From: Iris pallida
Taxonomy: Eukaryota; Streptophyta; Magnoliopsida; Asparagales; Iridaceae
Assembly: GCA_029216955.1 (NCBI GenBank)
Contig: JANAVB010031417.1
Coordinates: forward strand, 15,282,090 to 15,346,089
DNA length: 64,000 nucleotides
Direction of reading: 5' to 3'
Part shown: positions 45,601 to 56,458 of the stretch, in pieces
Position numbering within the stretch: position 1 is the first letter of the stretch
Layout: each line of letters begins with the position of its first letter
Position numbers and translations under genes: made by a program
The notes under the pieces: model-generated
Told to the model about the DNA's origin: nothing
What the model saw: the letters and a program-made list of their open reading frames with translations, nothing else
The model's database searches: none

Positions 45601-48166
45601 TTCTGACAATCGGCTTAAGTGCTGATGTTGAAGAAGATAATATGAGAGCTTTATGCTTACCTTTTGCTTCTTTTTACCTTTTCTGTAAATCGAACTATGA
45701 ATATGCTCATTAGTTTTAGCTTTTCATCTTCTGCATGATGGCTTCTTCTTACTCTTGGGTTACAGAGGCTCAATGATTGCTGCCAAAGATTTAGGCAATA
45801 TACACTATTCTGAAAATCAGTTTTAGAGCTGATATTGAAGCAGATAATATGGGAGATACTGCTTTTGGTCTTTTTCTTCTTCTTTTTTCCTCCATAGTTC
45901 AGTCAAAACTTTGTGTCAGTATACACTATTCTGATTTTTGACTTTAGTGCATGCTGATATTGATAATATGGGAACTTCTGCTTTTGGTTTTGCATATAAT
46001 TTTTTGCTTTTGGTATTTCATGTATTTTTATCCAAAGTTAGCCTTGACTACTTCTGTATTTTTTATAAAATTTTCTCTCCAAGTAAAAAGTTATGTTGAT
46101 TGTTCCTTCTTATTTAGTTTTCTTTTACTAAGAATTAAATGACGAGCAACCTTAGTTGGTGAGTTAATGTGTGGATATGTTCTACTAAGAAGTAAATAAC
46201 AAGCAACCTTAGTTGGTGAGTTAATGTGTGGATGTCTAGTTCAAACTGTTTGTTGACATGTTTATCATAAATTAAATGAATTTTGAAGAAATTGTTGTAG
46301 CACGAACACGTCCCTCTTATGTTTGTCTCCTGATGATCATCTTTCTTCTTCTTGATTGTGGTGTTCCTTTTTTTTTTCAAATGGCCTTGGTTTAGATTTC
46401 TCCTCGCTGTTTCTTAAAGTTTTTGCTCTTCGTACTTGTTTCATGTAAGCTATGAAGGGCTTGAAAGCTCTGAAAGCTGATGCAGTGTTATCCACATGAT
46501 AAGTACTTCTCATTTACATATGCCTTCCCTCTAGTAAATATATGGGGCAAAGGTTATATATACTATTTTTGGCATCATATGCTATTCTAGGTAATCTAGA
46601 ATTGTAACAGGTGAGAATGTATTAGAATATGCTTTTTGATTCTTTGCATTGAAATTTCGTTCGTCTTTTGAGTTCCTCTCCCCATGTCTGTTCCTTTACA
46701 AGTTGTGGTTGCTTAATGATTGCAGGCTAAAAATTTATGGCAATATACACTATTCTGATAATTAGCTTAATTGCTGATGATGAAGCTGATAATATGAAAG
46801 CTGTTTTTGTCTTTTGCTTTTTATTTTTAGTTCTAAACGAATTTGGATCGAGGCTGAAAGGATACGGTATTTACTAATATTGTTAGGCTACCCAAAATTT
46901 ATGATTGAAGGTGTGCTGTTCTCATTCTACCCTGCCCATTTTCTTCATCTAGTTTCCATGCAGGACAAATAATGGATAACAACTGTCTTTTCCATTCCTC
47001 TTTTTTTCGACCTTGGCACCTGTTTGGCTGCAAGGATAAACGTGAACAAAAAAGTATCTAGTGGAAAGGAAACATAAAACATTCCATTTCTATTCTATTT
47101 TAATGGAAAAAATGATTATTTTTTTCTTTTATACATGTTTTGATGGCAAGAGAAAGATGATGTAATCACATGGTTGTAATTTTTTAATGTTTTTTGGGCC
47201 TTTGAAATGCTTGCATTCTGTTTTCTGTGTTTTGGTTGGAAAACCAGAAAGCAATATTATGGTGTTCCGAGTGTTGGAAGAACACCAGCAACATCAACAC
47301 CAACAAGTTATTTATTTTATTTTATTTCTCTCTTTTGTGCTTGAAACACATCAGGATGTTATTTAGTGAAATTTTCTTTTCATCTTCATTTTGTTTTACG
47401 ACTTAAAAGTGATGCTTTTGCTCCTTGTATACTGGAATGATTCAGATTTGATATAGGACTTGATTCATAACTTGAATTATACTGTGAAGCTGCTTCAGAA
47501 ATATTTTTTTTTGGAAGTCTGAAATATTCTAAAAACTAGTGTATTACTTCATTCATTGCTTCCCTTTTTGTTGTATGGATCAAATGATAAAATTTCAATA
47601 GAAAACTAAGAAATTTCACAATGTTAATTCTGTCTCAGAACCTTGTATTACCTTTCTGATATGAGCGTTATGGTAAGTTAAGAGATTATTATAAGATAAT
47701 AAGGCAACTTTATTAGTTCTTTTGAAGCATGTTTGTGCTCATATATTTGTATAGATGGCACTCACTTAAATGCTCAGTGTATAACTTTTTGAAGGAAGCC
47801 CTTCGACAGGGAGGAGTATTTCTTGGTTGTTGTAAATAGGATCAACCAGTATGTTCATGAGAACTTGTAATGATCCAGTATGAATACTCTAAAAAAAGAA
47901 AGAAAGATCCAGTATGAAATAAGCAATCCAGAAAACAATTTCTCTCTATCATACTATCACTTGTTTAAATTTTGTAATATATTATTCTTGCCGGAATTAG
48001 ACTGCCGTGTGCCTCTTGTTTGATAATGGGAAATGAATTTCTTTCTATTATATAGAATGCTGACCCCATGTTATTTCTTCCTATTGGCAGCTTTGCAAGT
48101 GGTGGTGAAGATGGCTATGTCAGGTTACATCATTTTGATTCAGATTACTTCAGTATCAAGATTTGA
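31571..48166 (+). CDS. TIF3I1: Eukaryotic translation initiation factor 3 subunit i (complete)
   Basis: Exons: 31571-31754, 33234-33449, 37298-37431, 39943-40062, 40174-40263, 42320-42406, 42567-42646, 48091-48166. All introns are GT-AG and the joins stay in frame, giving 987 bases and 328 residues, the usual plant eIF3i length. The protein is a WD40 beta-propeller: [19 protein letters not shown] (blade 1, from residue 8), [11 protein letters not shown]...[10 protein letters not shown] (blade 2, about 50-80), [10 protein letters not shown]...[11 protein letters not shown] (about 150-177), GHQKRITSL...SLDKSAKLWD (about 193-221) and [15 protein letters not shown]...[12 protein letters not shown] (about 287-320). 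eIF3i acts in the cytosol in the eIF3 b-i-g module during scanning; its relatives include human TRIP-1. Coding exons 1-5 are identical to 3735-12422. Introns 2 (3.8 kb), 3 (2.5 kb) and 7 (5.4 kb) are swollen by repeats. Confidence 0.97.
35517..36843. mobile_element. Long hairpin element in eIF3i intron 2, copy 2
   Basis: Equivalent of 7685-9011, including mirrored (TA)n tracts at 36362-36411 and 36595-36647 and the nested MITE at 35717-36321. Confidence 0.7.
35717..36321. mobile_element. PIF/Harbinger-like MITE, copy 2
   Basis: GGGTCTGC...GCAGACCC flanked by TAA on both sides (35714-35716 and 36322-36324). Same length as copy 1. Confidence 0.8.
38694..39637. repeat. AGGCGCGCCT-rich dispersed repeat in intron 3, copy 2
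   Basis: Equivalent of 10861-11803, with the tandem duplication of a roughly 146-bp unit at 38774-39053. Confidence 0.5.
41751..41965. repeat. 107-bp tandem duplication in intron 5, copy 2
   Basis: Two units with a 107-bp period, both containing GAGCTGACCTGTAGTAGTCG. One or two substitutions separate them. Confidence 0.85.
43001..43282. repeat. 141-bp tandem duplication in intron 7
   Basis: Units start TTGGCTTAGTTTAGGTA at 43001 and 43142 and are almost identical. Not present in the truncated copy 1. Confidence 0.9.
44393..44840. repeat. Diverged direct repeat in intron 7
   Basis: Two units of roughly 215 bp (44393 and 44632 onward) share ACCATTCTACTTAAAATGG, TGTTTGTTT and GACAACTGAGAA-like motifs. 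Confidence 0.6.
45336..46810. repeat. Irregular array of about 210-bp repeats in intron 7
   Basis: Units begin near 45336, 45556 and 45763, with degraded units near 45900 and 46708. All carry TTATGGCAATATACNCTATTCTGA followed by GCTGATNTTGAAGNAGATAATATG. Spacing is 207-220 bp for the first three. A 59-bp tandem duplication (46141-46240, GCAACCTTAGTTGGTGAG) lies within. Confidence 0.75.
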
Positions 48167-48558
48167 GAATACCGAAGTGAAGTAGCACATTTTTCCCCCC
48201 CTGACATTGTTTTGTTACGCTGGTTCTTTATTGGCGGTGGTACTGTTGCAAAAAGATTAGAACCCCACATTGGAAATTTCTTGTGTATTTGCATCCTTGT
48301 CAATTTTGTATTACATCCGGCCTTAAGGATATATTTGAGATGTTCCATATGTTTTGTATTTCCAGTCTGAGGATATTTGTGATGTTCCATATGTTTTGCA
48401 TAGACTCATGCAGTTTCCCCCCTTTGTTTTTTTTTCATATTTTGGTTGATGTATATAATATGATGCTGTTGAATTATGCTATTCTAGTCCCCCACTGTTT
48501 AACCATTTGTCATTTGTAGTAGTAAAATGACATGCTAGCGAGAAGATAAAAGTAAGGG
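48167..48558 (+). other. 3' untranslated region and flank of eIF3i
   Basis: Follows the TGA directly. It contains two near-copies of GATGTTCCATATGTTTTG (48337 and 48379 onward) and T-rich tracts. I see no canonical AATAAA. The end of the transcript cannot be placed from sequence alone. Confidence 0.5.
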
Positions 48559-48740
48559 TGCGTTTGGTTATGCGTTATAACTCAGATTTCTGAGTTATAA
48601 CATCAGATATAGGCCAAACCACGTTTGGATACAGCTATCCCAAACATTACATTTAGATTTTTTTTTTCTTTGAAACACCCACGTTTAAACTTCGTTTTTG
48701 GAGAAGTTCCAAAACCTACTTTCTGAAATCAATTTCTCCC

Positions 48741-48741
<1 letters not shown>

Positions 48742-48771
<30 letters not shown>
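48742..48771. repeat. Poly-C tract
   Basis: About 30 uninterrupted C residues, followed by a CT microsatellite. The length is likely unreliable in the assembly. Confidence 0.9.
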
Positions 48772-48773
<2 letters not shown>

Positions 48774-49145
48774 TTCCTCTCTCTCTCTCTCACATTTGTG
48801 CTCTCTACTCTCCACCTCCACCTGCTCCTCCCCAACTCTCCACCTCTGGCTCTAGTGCCTCCTCTCCACCGCCTCCCACTCACCCACCGCTTCCCTCTCC
48901 TCCTCCAACGACGACCGAGAACCTCCCTCTCCCCCCCTCTTCCTCTCTCTCTCTCTCTCTCTCTCACATTTGTGCTCTCTACTCTCCACCTCCACCTGCT
49001 CCTCCCCAACTCTCCACCTCTGGCTCTAGTGCCTCCTCTCCACCGCCTCCCACTCACCCACCGCTTCCCTCTCCTCCGACGACGACCGAGAACCTCCCTC
49101 TCCCCTCCTCCTCCTCTGATCGAGAACCTCCCTCTCCCCTCCTCC
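48771..49145. repeat. CT-rich tandem duplication (about 169-bp units)
   Basis: Two nearly identical units (48771 and 48939 onward) from CTCTTCCTCTCTC to CGAGAACCTCCCTCTCCCC, plus short partial copies at 49085-49145. Confidence 0.85.
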
Positions 49146-49766
49146 TCGATGTCGGTTGTGGGAGTCGAAACTCGAAATTCTAGCTCGTCGACGGTGGACT
49201 AGGCTGCCTCGAGCTTGGTCCATGACTCGTCGACGATGGACTTGGTGGTCTCGAGCTCGGTCCACGACAGCGAATCCGAGTCCAAGCTCGTCGACGGTGA
49301 ACTTGGTGGCCTCGAGCTCAGTCCACGACGACGAATCGTCGCCTTCGTCCTCAAACTCTCCTCCATCCGCGGGAATGAGCTGTTGGTCTCCCTCTCAGCG
49401 GTCAGTCGGCTCGCGTCGATGTGCATGATGGGAACTGCTGTGCGCGGATGGGAACGACGAACTCGGCCGCTACGACTTGACCGTCGCGATCCTGCTCCGG
49501 ACAAACCGCCATGGCGCCACCTCGTCCACGACCTTGACGGAGTCCGACTTGCTATTCGAGTCCGACTTCTGCTTCTTTGGGCTCTCAAGGACAATATTTG
49601 AAAACTTTCGTCGACGAGAACAGTTGGACACAGTTTTGAGAGAGACACGGTTGGACACAGCTGTGGACATATTTAAAAAATATTTTCTAAAAATATTTTA
49701 CCAAACATTATATTTATTTTTTTTTGTTTTTTTAACCTATTTTTCATATGAAAGTAACCAAACGCA

Positions 49767-50517
49767 AACTCAAAATCTCTATACTAAAAAAATAATTTTA
49801 TAACTTACTTCCAGAAAACTCCTTTCAGAACCAAATTTCAGAAAACATATCCAAACGTTCAAGTGTTTGGTTTGAGGTTTTAAAACTTCACTTTTTCGGT
49901 TGAAGTGATCGTTCGCAGTTTTATGTCGGTAAACTTGATCGAGTTTACAATTTCATGGTGAACTCAATCGAGTTCGGACGTTTGGTTGCAAGAGTGAAAA
50001 AGTGATTTATTTTATTTAACCATTTGCAGTTTCATGTCGGTTGAGAAAATGTCGTTTTTCACCTCCAAGAAAAATTGGAAGAGGTGGGGAGGAAGAAGGG
50101 GAGTTTGGACGTTTGGTTGCATGAAAGTGAAACTAAATTTTTATGGGTAAATTAAATTTTGGTTAAACTAAAAAAATAAATTATGAGTAAATTACATTTG
50201 TCTTAAACACAATTTTTTTTTTACTTAGAAATTTTTAGTTTTTATTTTAGAAAATTTACATTCAGTAATTATATGTCAATTAAAATAAACAATAGTTAAA
50301 TAAAATTTATATGGCAATACTTAGGTTTAAATGACAATTATTTGTGTAAAAAAATTTAGGATAAACAACATCCACTTTCAACAACAATCTAAACAACTAA
50401 TTAGCCATCTTTTTGGTACGATTAGAAGAACCAACATTTTAGCCATGTGGCTATGGGGCCGCACATGCTGCTGCTCCCTCTCAAATCGGCTCTGTGACCA
50501 AGTTAATTCAATACTTA
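49767..50517. other. Non-coding spacer
   Basis: AT-rich. Two copies of GGACGTTTGGTTGCA (about 49976 and 50107) suggest remnants of MITE ends. No gene seen. Confidence 0.4.
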
Positions 50518-50872
50518 GAGCATCTCCAACGTTGTTGTGGCTTTGGAAAAAATGATCGCCACATATGAATAATATGACCTTATTTCAAAAGATGTTCTCC
50601 AATGCAAATGTGCATTCGGTTGTGAAGTTAAACTGGCAATGAGTTGGCAGGGAGAATGTAAAGTCCATTGTCTAAATGTAGACATCAGACTTCACAATCA
50701 TTTTATTATTAAATAATAAACATGAGCGATGAAATAAGTGATGGAGAAAATAGCATTGGAGAAAGGCATTGTGTTGTGGTGATGAAGTTGCCACATAAAC
50801 AACAAGACAATGTCTTGTGGTGATGCCACGTAGGAATCACATGTCAGAATAAGACAACAACGTTAGATGCTC
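50518..50872. mobile_element. MITE with TTA target duplication
   Basis: Starts GAGCATCTCCAACGTTGTTG and ends in the inverted CAACAACGTTAGATGCTC, differing by a 2-base gap. TTA flanks both sides (50515-50517 and 50873-50875). Its 355-bp size and 3-bp TTA duplication fit a PIF/Harbinger-type MITE. Non-coding. Confidence 0.85.
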
Positions 50873-51155
50873 TTATATTGCACAAACATGAAAATTTTGG
50901 GTTCGTATTCATGTCATTTTTGTACCTCTATTATGTTTAATCACACAACATAGACAATTATTATTATATCTATATATAAATATTTGTATATGTTAAACTT
51001 TTTCTTTCAAAAATATGCCTGAGTTGTTGAAACTTTCTCCAGGAGATGAAATCTTTAAGAGGGTAGTTTTGTGGATAATGAAAAAAACTTGTTTATGCAA
51101 AATATAACTTTTTGCACACAAGAAAGGAACGTAATAAAGAGAAGTTTATGGCTGT

Positions 51156-51240
51156 TATTACATTTATAGTTGTTATTATATCATACTTGGTTATGGCTGT
51201 TAAATTTGCGTATGATATAATAACAACTATAAATGTAATA
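51156..51240. repeat. Perfect 31-bp inverted repeat
   Basis: 51156-51186 is the exact reverse complement of 51210-51240, with a 23-nt loop. GGAACGTAATAAAGAGA also flanks it as a direct repeat (51126 and 51262). Confidence 0.9.
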
Positions 51241-51381
51241 AACAGTATGTTGTAATAAAAAAGGAACGTAATAAAGAGACAAATATTATACGAAAAATTT
51301 ACTGTACAGATAAGAATTTAGTAAAAATTTGCTATAAGATAACATATTGCCGAAATTAGGTAGAACGATACGTTCCGACAG

Positions 51382-51462
51382 ACTGTTTGGCGGAAAATGA
51401 GCATGCTCAAATTCCGCCAAACAGTTTGTCGGAATTTGAGCAAAACTCAAATTCCGACAAAC
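51382..51462. repeat. Two adjacent palindromes with TTTGTCGGAATTTGAG arms
   Basis: 51382-51403 and 51404-51425 form a loopless palindrome with 2-bp mismatches. 51424-51440 and 51446-51462 are perfect 17-bp arms around CAAAA. The arms are related to each other. Confidence 0.85.
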
Positions 51463-51720
51463 AATGTGGCTGAAAATGAGCACTCTCGATTGGTGGTGGG
51501 TTGGCTTATTGGTTTTTTTCTTTTCTTTTTTCTTTTGAGTTGGTTTGGTTTTTTTGGTTTTATGTTTTAGTTGAGTGTGATGTTGGTTTTATGTTTGAGT
51601 TGGTTTGGTTTTTTCGATTTGGTTTATTTTTTGTTTGTTGGATTGAGGTTTTAACCAATTGTAAGATTCTCCAACGTTACAATTCCAACGTTCCAATTCC
51701 AACGGTTATATTAAACCACA

Positions 51721-54141
51721 ATGCTATGTATAAGTATCAGAGCAAGAACCTTATTCTCTAAAAAAAATTCATTTCCTTCAAAATCTCTCTCATTCAGTAA
51801 GAAGCTCTCTAGTTCGTTGAAAGCTGAAGCTCCTCTCGTCCTACCTCCATTTGAAAGTTCATCTTGTTGTCAGCATAGATCAAAATCTAACAATACTATG
51901 CTCGCTTGGAGGTGTACTAAATGAGTTAGCTTATGAAGGAGGTTTAACTCAAGTTCTTTTAGTTGATCGAAATATTTCGTTTCTTAGTTTACATAATCTA
52001 ATTATTGATCAATATTCTATCGATTACGAATTTATATTAGTACATATTTTCGTATCTAATTGTATAAATGTAGATAGTGAAGAAGCATGTAAATTTATTC
52101 TTCAAGTGAATGCACAATCACCGTATATTAATATCTATGTCATACTGCCCCCATCAAGAAATAATAATGTAAGTAATATACCTGCTTGTAATATAAATTT
52201 TAACATTGGTCCTAGTTCTTCTCACCAAGTTATTCCATTTACTGAAGAAGAACATATAGTAGATGATGGTAATAGTGATGATGAAAATAGTGATGATCTA
52301 ATTAAAAATTTAGATGATTAATTTGATTATTCTGTTGATAGCCTTAGCACTCCTGAATTATTTATTGAAAAATAATTTGAGAATCGTTCTAAATTTAGAA
52401 GTTTTATTAGTGATATAGCAATTAAACGTAATTTTACTTGTTCAGCTACTTTAAATAATGCTACTAGGATTATATATAAATGTAATAGTTCAAATTGTCA
52501 TTGGAGGGTATACGCTAAAGCCATTGGTGGAGGCGAAAGATTTTTTATTGCTACGCTAGAAAATATTCATTCTTGTTTAGGTGGACTTACAACTGGTTGT
52601 CATCCATTAGCTACTACTGTATGGATTAAAAATCAGATTATTGATAAAATTTGGGATAATCAGTCGTATATTCCATCACATGTTGTAAAAGATATATTTA
52701 GGGAACATCGAATACATATTAAATACTGTAAGACTTGGAAAGCTAGAGAACTTGCTCTATCCAAAATAAATGGTAGTTATATTGATGCATATAGTAGTCT
52801 CGAAGAGTATGGTCTTAGAATTATTGAAAAAAATTCAGGTAGCCAATGTTTTATGAAGATTACAGAAAACAATAGGTTTTGAAAGAATTTTTATTTGTTT
52901 CAAGGCATGCATTGATGGATTTCTAAGGGAATGTTTATCTGTGATTAGTATTGATGCTACTTTTCTTTCCTCTAAATATAGAGGTATTTTATTTATTGCT
53001 TGTGCTCATGATCCTAACTATCAACTATATCCAATTGCTTATGCTGTTGCTGAGAGTGAAAATACTGATTCTTGGACTTGATTTTTAAACGGTTTAAGAA
53101 TATCTTTTGAAAGATTTTTTGGTGCCTGGAATACAATTTCTTTTATATCGGATAAACAGAAAGGATTGATAAATGCTATGCGTGCTATTTTTTCGGAATC
53201 GCCTCATTTTTTTGTATTCAACATTTTAAAAAAAATTAAAATCGATATGTAGATCAAAGCATTTTCAACGTATCTTGGACTATCTTGCAAGATGTTATAA
53301 TGAAACAGATGCAAATAATTACTTGGAGATAATTAAAGCTGAAAACGTAGATGTTTACAATTGGCTCGTTGGAGTAAATGATAAAAATCGTTTTTTCTCA
53401 CACTGGATTACAGCGTATTCTCCTTGTCCAAGACTAGATATTAACACGTTAAATCTTGCTGAATGTTTTAATAACTAAATTAAAAATCTTCGTGATAAAC
53501 CAATAACAACACTACTTGATGGTATTCAAGCCAAGATTATAACACTTCAGGACAAGAACAGGCAACAAGCTGAAAATCTTGAAACAAATTTTTGTCCGAA
53601 GATGTTAAAAACGATGGCTCGTATCACAAAAGAAAACCATCAACTGTAAATGTTACGTATAGTGGGTCATTTGTTTGAGATATTAGATCGTAAAATAAAT
53701 AGAACATATGTTATTCGTTTAAATGAAAACTATTGTTCATGTTTAAAGTGGTATCATACTTTTCTTCCATGTGTACATGCATGTTATGCTTGTAACTGTT
53801 GCAATATTAGGATTAAGCATTATTATCCAGTTATATTTTCAAAAGAAGTATTAAAAAGTGTATATGAGCCGCACTTGGAGCCAATTCCAGTCCCTTACAA
53901 CATTCAAAGTGTATTGGTTAGAGGTGACATTGGAGTACCAGATGTACGACGCAAAGCCGGAAGATCAAAGAAGAACCGTATTATGGCGAATGATCAATCT
54001 TCAAGAGATCTCCGATGCAGTAATTGCAATGGTTTAGGGCACAATAGAAGGAGTTGTAAAATCAACCAAGAGAATGAAAAGGAAACATCATGTGAAGTAA
54101 CTGTAATAGTTTGTCAAAGAAAGGTGACTTTATATAAATGA
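51721..54141 (+). pseudogene. Mutator-like (MULE) transposase, degenerate
   Basis: Frames open between stops from 51851 read as a MULE transposase. An acidic N-terminal region ends near 52320. The zinc/DNA-binding region follows (CNSSNCHWRVYAK, ENIHSC, near 52480-52580). The transposase core is at about 52880-53230 (CFKACIDGFL, SIDATFLSSKYRG, YAVAESENTDSW, FISDKQKGL). A SWIM zinc finger (YCSC...PCVHA) is at about 53725-53790 and a CX2CX4HX4C knuckle (CSNCNGLGHNRRSC) at about 54016-54058. Stops at 52319, 52373 and about 53079 (TGA where relatives have tryptophan) and frameshifts near 52878 and 53225-53260 show that it is dead. I did not find its terminal inverted repeats. Confidence 0.85.
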
Positions 54142-54368
54142 AAATAAAACATCATACAAGTACAAAATATTCATCTATCTTCCTTGTCTGTCTAATTCCC
54201 AATAGTCCGGACGGTCAACTTCTCTGAGATTGAGTCGGGCTCTCCTTCGCATCGTATTCTCCTGGGACGCATCACCACCTTCGCCTTGTGTGGATACTGG
54301 GGCTGATGGAGTCGTTAGTATCTGTGTATAATAATTTACATCCAAACCATAGCTTTGAAACTAATCTG

Positions 54369-54753
54369 TTACTCCGAACCACTGCGAAGTCCCCTGGCTA
54401 GCCCACTGGGAAGTCTCCTGGCCAGCCCACTGCGAAGAACCTTGGCCAGCCCACTGGAAAGTCTCATGGCCAGCCCACTGTGAAGAACCATGGCTAGCCT
54501 ACTGGGAAGTCTCTTGGCCAGCCCACTGCGAAGAACCCTAGCCAGCCCACTGGGAGGTCCCCTGGCCAGCTTGCTGAGGCGGGATCTCGTCAGCTTGCTG
54601 AGGCGGGCTATCGGGCTAACCATAAATGTAATACTTACCCGTTCCTCATCAACTGAGATTTCTTTGTCACCAATACGATCTATGTGCATAAAATTCTGAC
54701 GGAGCCATGTATACGACACTAAGCCTTTGCCTTTCAATTTTGGTGCCTCCATA
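54369..54753 (-). pseudogene. Fragment resembling a plant mobile domain (MAIN-like) gene with 8-residue repeats
   Basis: On the minus strand an ATG at 54753 begins MEAPKLKGKGLVSYTWLRQNF, recalling the WLR.F region of plant mobile domain proteins. A donor-like GGGTAAGT follows at about 54641. Downstream lie eight 24-bp repeats (54376-54566) that in one frame read as SQWAGQ(E/G)(T/S) units, with two stops. Plant mobile domain genes are known to ride on some MULEs, and this one sits next to a MULE transposase. The domain call is tentative. The 5' part is cut off by the LTR at 54755. Confidence 0.4.
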
Positions 54754-54754
54754 C

Positions 54755-56458
54755 CGTCACGCCCCGCTCCCGTAGGAGCGATCATCCTCGCTAAGGCGTG
54801 ATGCCGTACGAGCCTAGATTGCGCTAGTGCAAGGCGGGTTCCATAACGGCCGATTACAGCGGCTGCGACGGGATCGTCGTACAGAAGTCCCAAGCAGAGA
54901 CATTGAACATGTAACAAAAATTTAGAACAAACACAAGTTATTCAAAAGATGCATTTTATTGATATTGAAACGACGATTACAAAGGGGCGCAAGGCCAGGA
55001 TTACAAGTCTCTCATGCTCACTTTCTCTCATTATACAAGTCACTCTGCTCTCTCTCATCTCTCGATTCAATGCTTGAGCCAGCGGAAGCTTCGGAAGGCG
55101 ATGTCCATACATTATGTCCCGTATAAGTCTTGACTCCACGCGGTCGTACGCTTCGAATCACCAAGGAACTCCATACCTCGACGCATCCAAGCAAGCTCCG
55201 CACCACGAGCTTCTACCTATGCCTGCACATAAAAACTATGTGGGTGTCAGTACTCAACTGTACTGGTGGAGTGAGCTCCTCGCCCACCCACACAAAACCG
55301 ACATGTTAATTTACTTTTGTGAAACGTATCCCTTTTTACGATTGTCTTTCTATTCTTACCTTAGGATCAGTTTTAGGACCGACGCCTTGGCCTATTTGTG
55401 TCTCTAGACCATCACCGTGATTACATTGTCAACGCACCGACTCATACTTGTCTTTCGTGCCATACTCTGGGACGTAACGACTCGGTCGTGTCTTGAACTT
55501 GCTCGTGCCTCAAACATCGAGGTCGTGCCTCACAACTTAACCTGACTTAACCAAACTCGCCTTACGGCCCTTCCAGACTTAACTCGAAACGTCTAACCCA
55601 ACTTATGGAACCGGTGTTGAGAACTCAAGCACGATGCCATATCTCGTGGCGAAACACGTGTCTCTAAGTATAGCCAATTCTTGAAGCTTCATAATACCTT
55701 GGGTGCAAACCGAGCACACATTTGATAACTCAAGACCCATCGTACATGCACTTCCTTTGATACGACCAACACCGTGCACGCGGATTGTCGCTTAGCACAC
55801 CAATTATCTATATGAAAGGCCACTGGCACGACAAGCCATCATGGACATAGCTCGGATAGGCGGCGGGTCTTAAGATGCCAGGTAGCGAGCCCCATGGAAA
55901 GCCCCCGACTACCCACGCGGTAAAGTCTTGCGCTGCTATAACGTCTTCCCCCTAGGTCGACTGGGCCCGGTACCCCGACGTAATACCAGTCGAGGAAGAA
56001 ATCCTTGTCGACAAGTTGTCCAATGACCACGCACCTACGAGACATCTAGACTCACGTAAATGCATGGCCTAATGTTACGGTACGACTGGAACTATACTTA
56101 GCATCTCGTGCTCTAAACCACACTTTGCATAACATGCATCAGAACCGTGAGACTCCCAACCGAGGGACCGCCTCATACTTTGAAAACGTGTATAGGAACC
56201 GTGAGACTCCCAACTGAGGGACCGCCTCAGCGACAAACGGTCGCGTGAACTTACTTCTTTGAAATTGAGGGAACGACTACTACATAGCCTTCCAACTTAA
56301 CTTGTACCAAACATGCCTAATACTGGCCATAGCCCGTGGTATTTCTATCATCGAAACAACCGTATTTCGTGTCTTAAACCCATTGCATTCTGTGCGACAC
56401 TATCGTCCAAGTCATACTCTATGTGACGAGCCTTAAGACCGTGGAAATAGATGGCTAT
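54755..56458 (-). repeat. Gypsy LTR (family C), minus orientation
   Basis: On the minus strand it ends ...GGGAGCGGGGCGTGACG at 54755. It is homologous in inverted orientation to 56459-58693, clearly so over 54755-55500 and again around 55930-56030. Near 56146-56238 it has a roughly 60-bp direct repeat (GAACCGTGAGACTCCCAAC). Its own 5' end is not seen: the next LTR begins at 56459. Confidence 0.7.

Larger units (their letters stand above)
48559..49766. mobile_element. Possible transposon with 12-bp inverted ends downstream of eIF3i
   Basis: TGCGTTTGGTTA at 48559-48570 is exactly inverted at 49755-49766. GCGTTTGGTT ends are common in plant MITE-like elements. The interior holds a poly-C run, a CT-rich tandem duplication and a GC-rich segment (49150-49670) with tandem GGTGGNCTCGAGCTC motifs. 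Proline-rich and arginine-rich ORFs on both strands arise from the repeats. No target duplication was seen, so the boundaries are tentative. Confidence 0.4.

Noticed and set aside
48698..49183. Proline-rich 161-residue ORF and its overlapping frames
   Set aside because: It translates a poly-C run and CT-rich tandem repeats; every frame stays open because of composition, not coding.
49199..49648. 149-residue minus-strand ORF in the GC-rich block
   Set aside because: Open in several frames on both strands; no domain recognised, so reported only as part of the transposon-like block.
51734..51743. GTATCAGAGC, resembling a retrotransposon primer-binding core
   Set aside because: No LTR end next to it and it lies at the start of the MULE region; likely chance.
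54369..54917. 182-residue minus-strand ORF rich in leucine and arginine
   Set aside because: Runs from the LTR into the 24-bp repeats; the repeat frame reading SQWAGQ is the more protein-like one. The first 50 residues come from the LTR.
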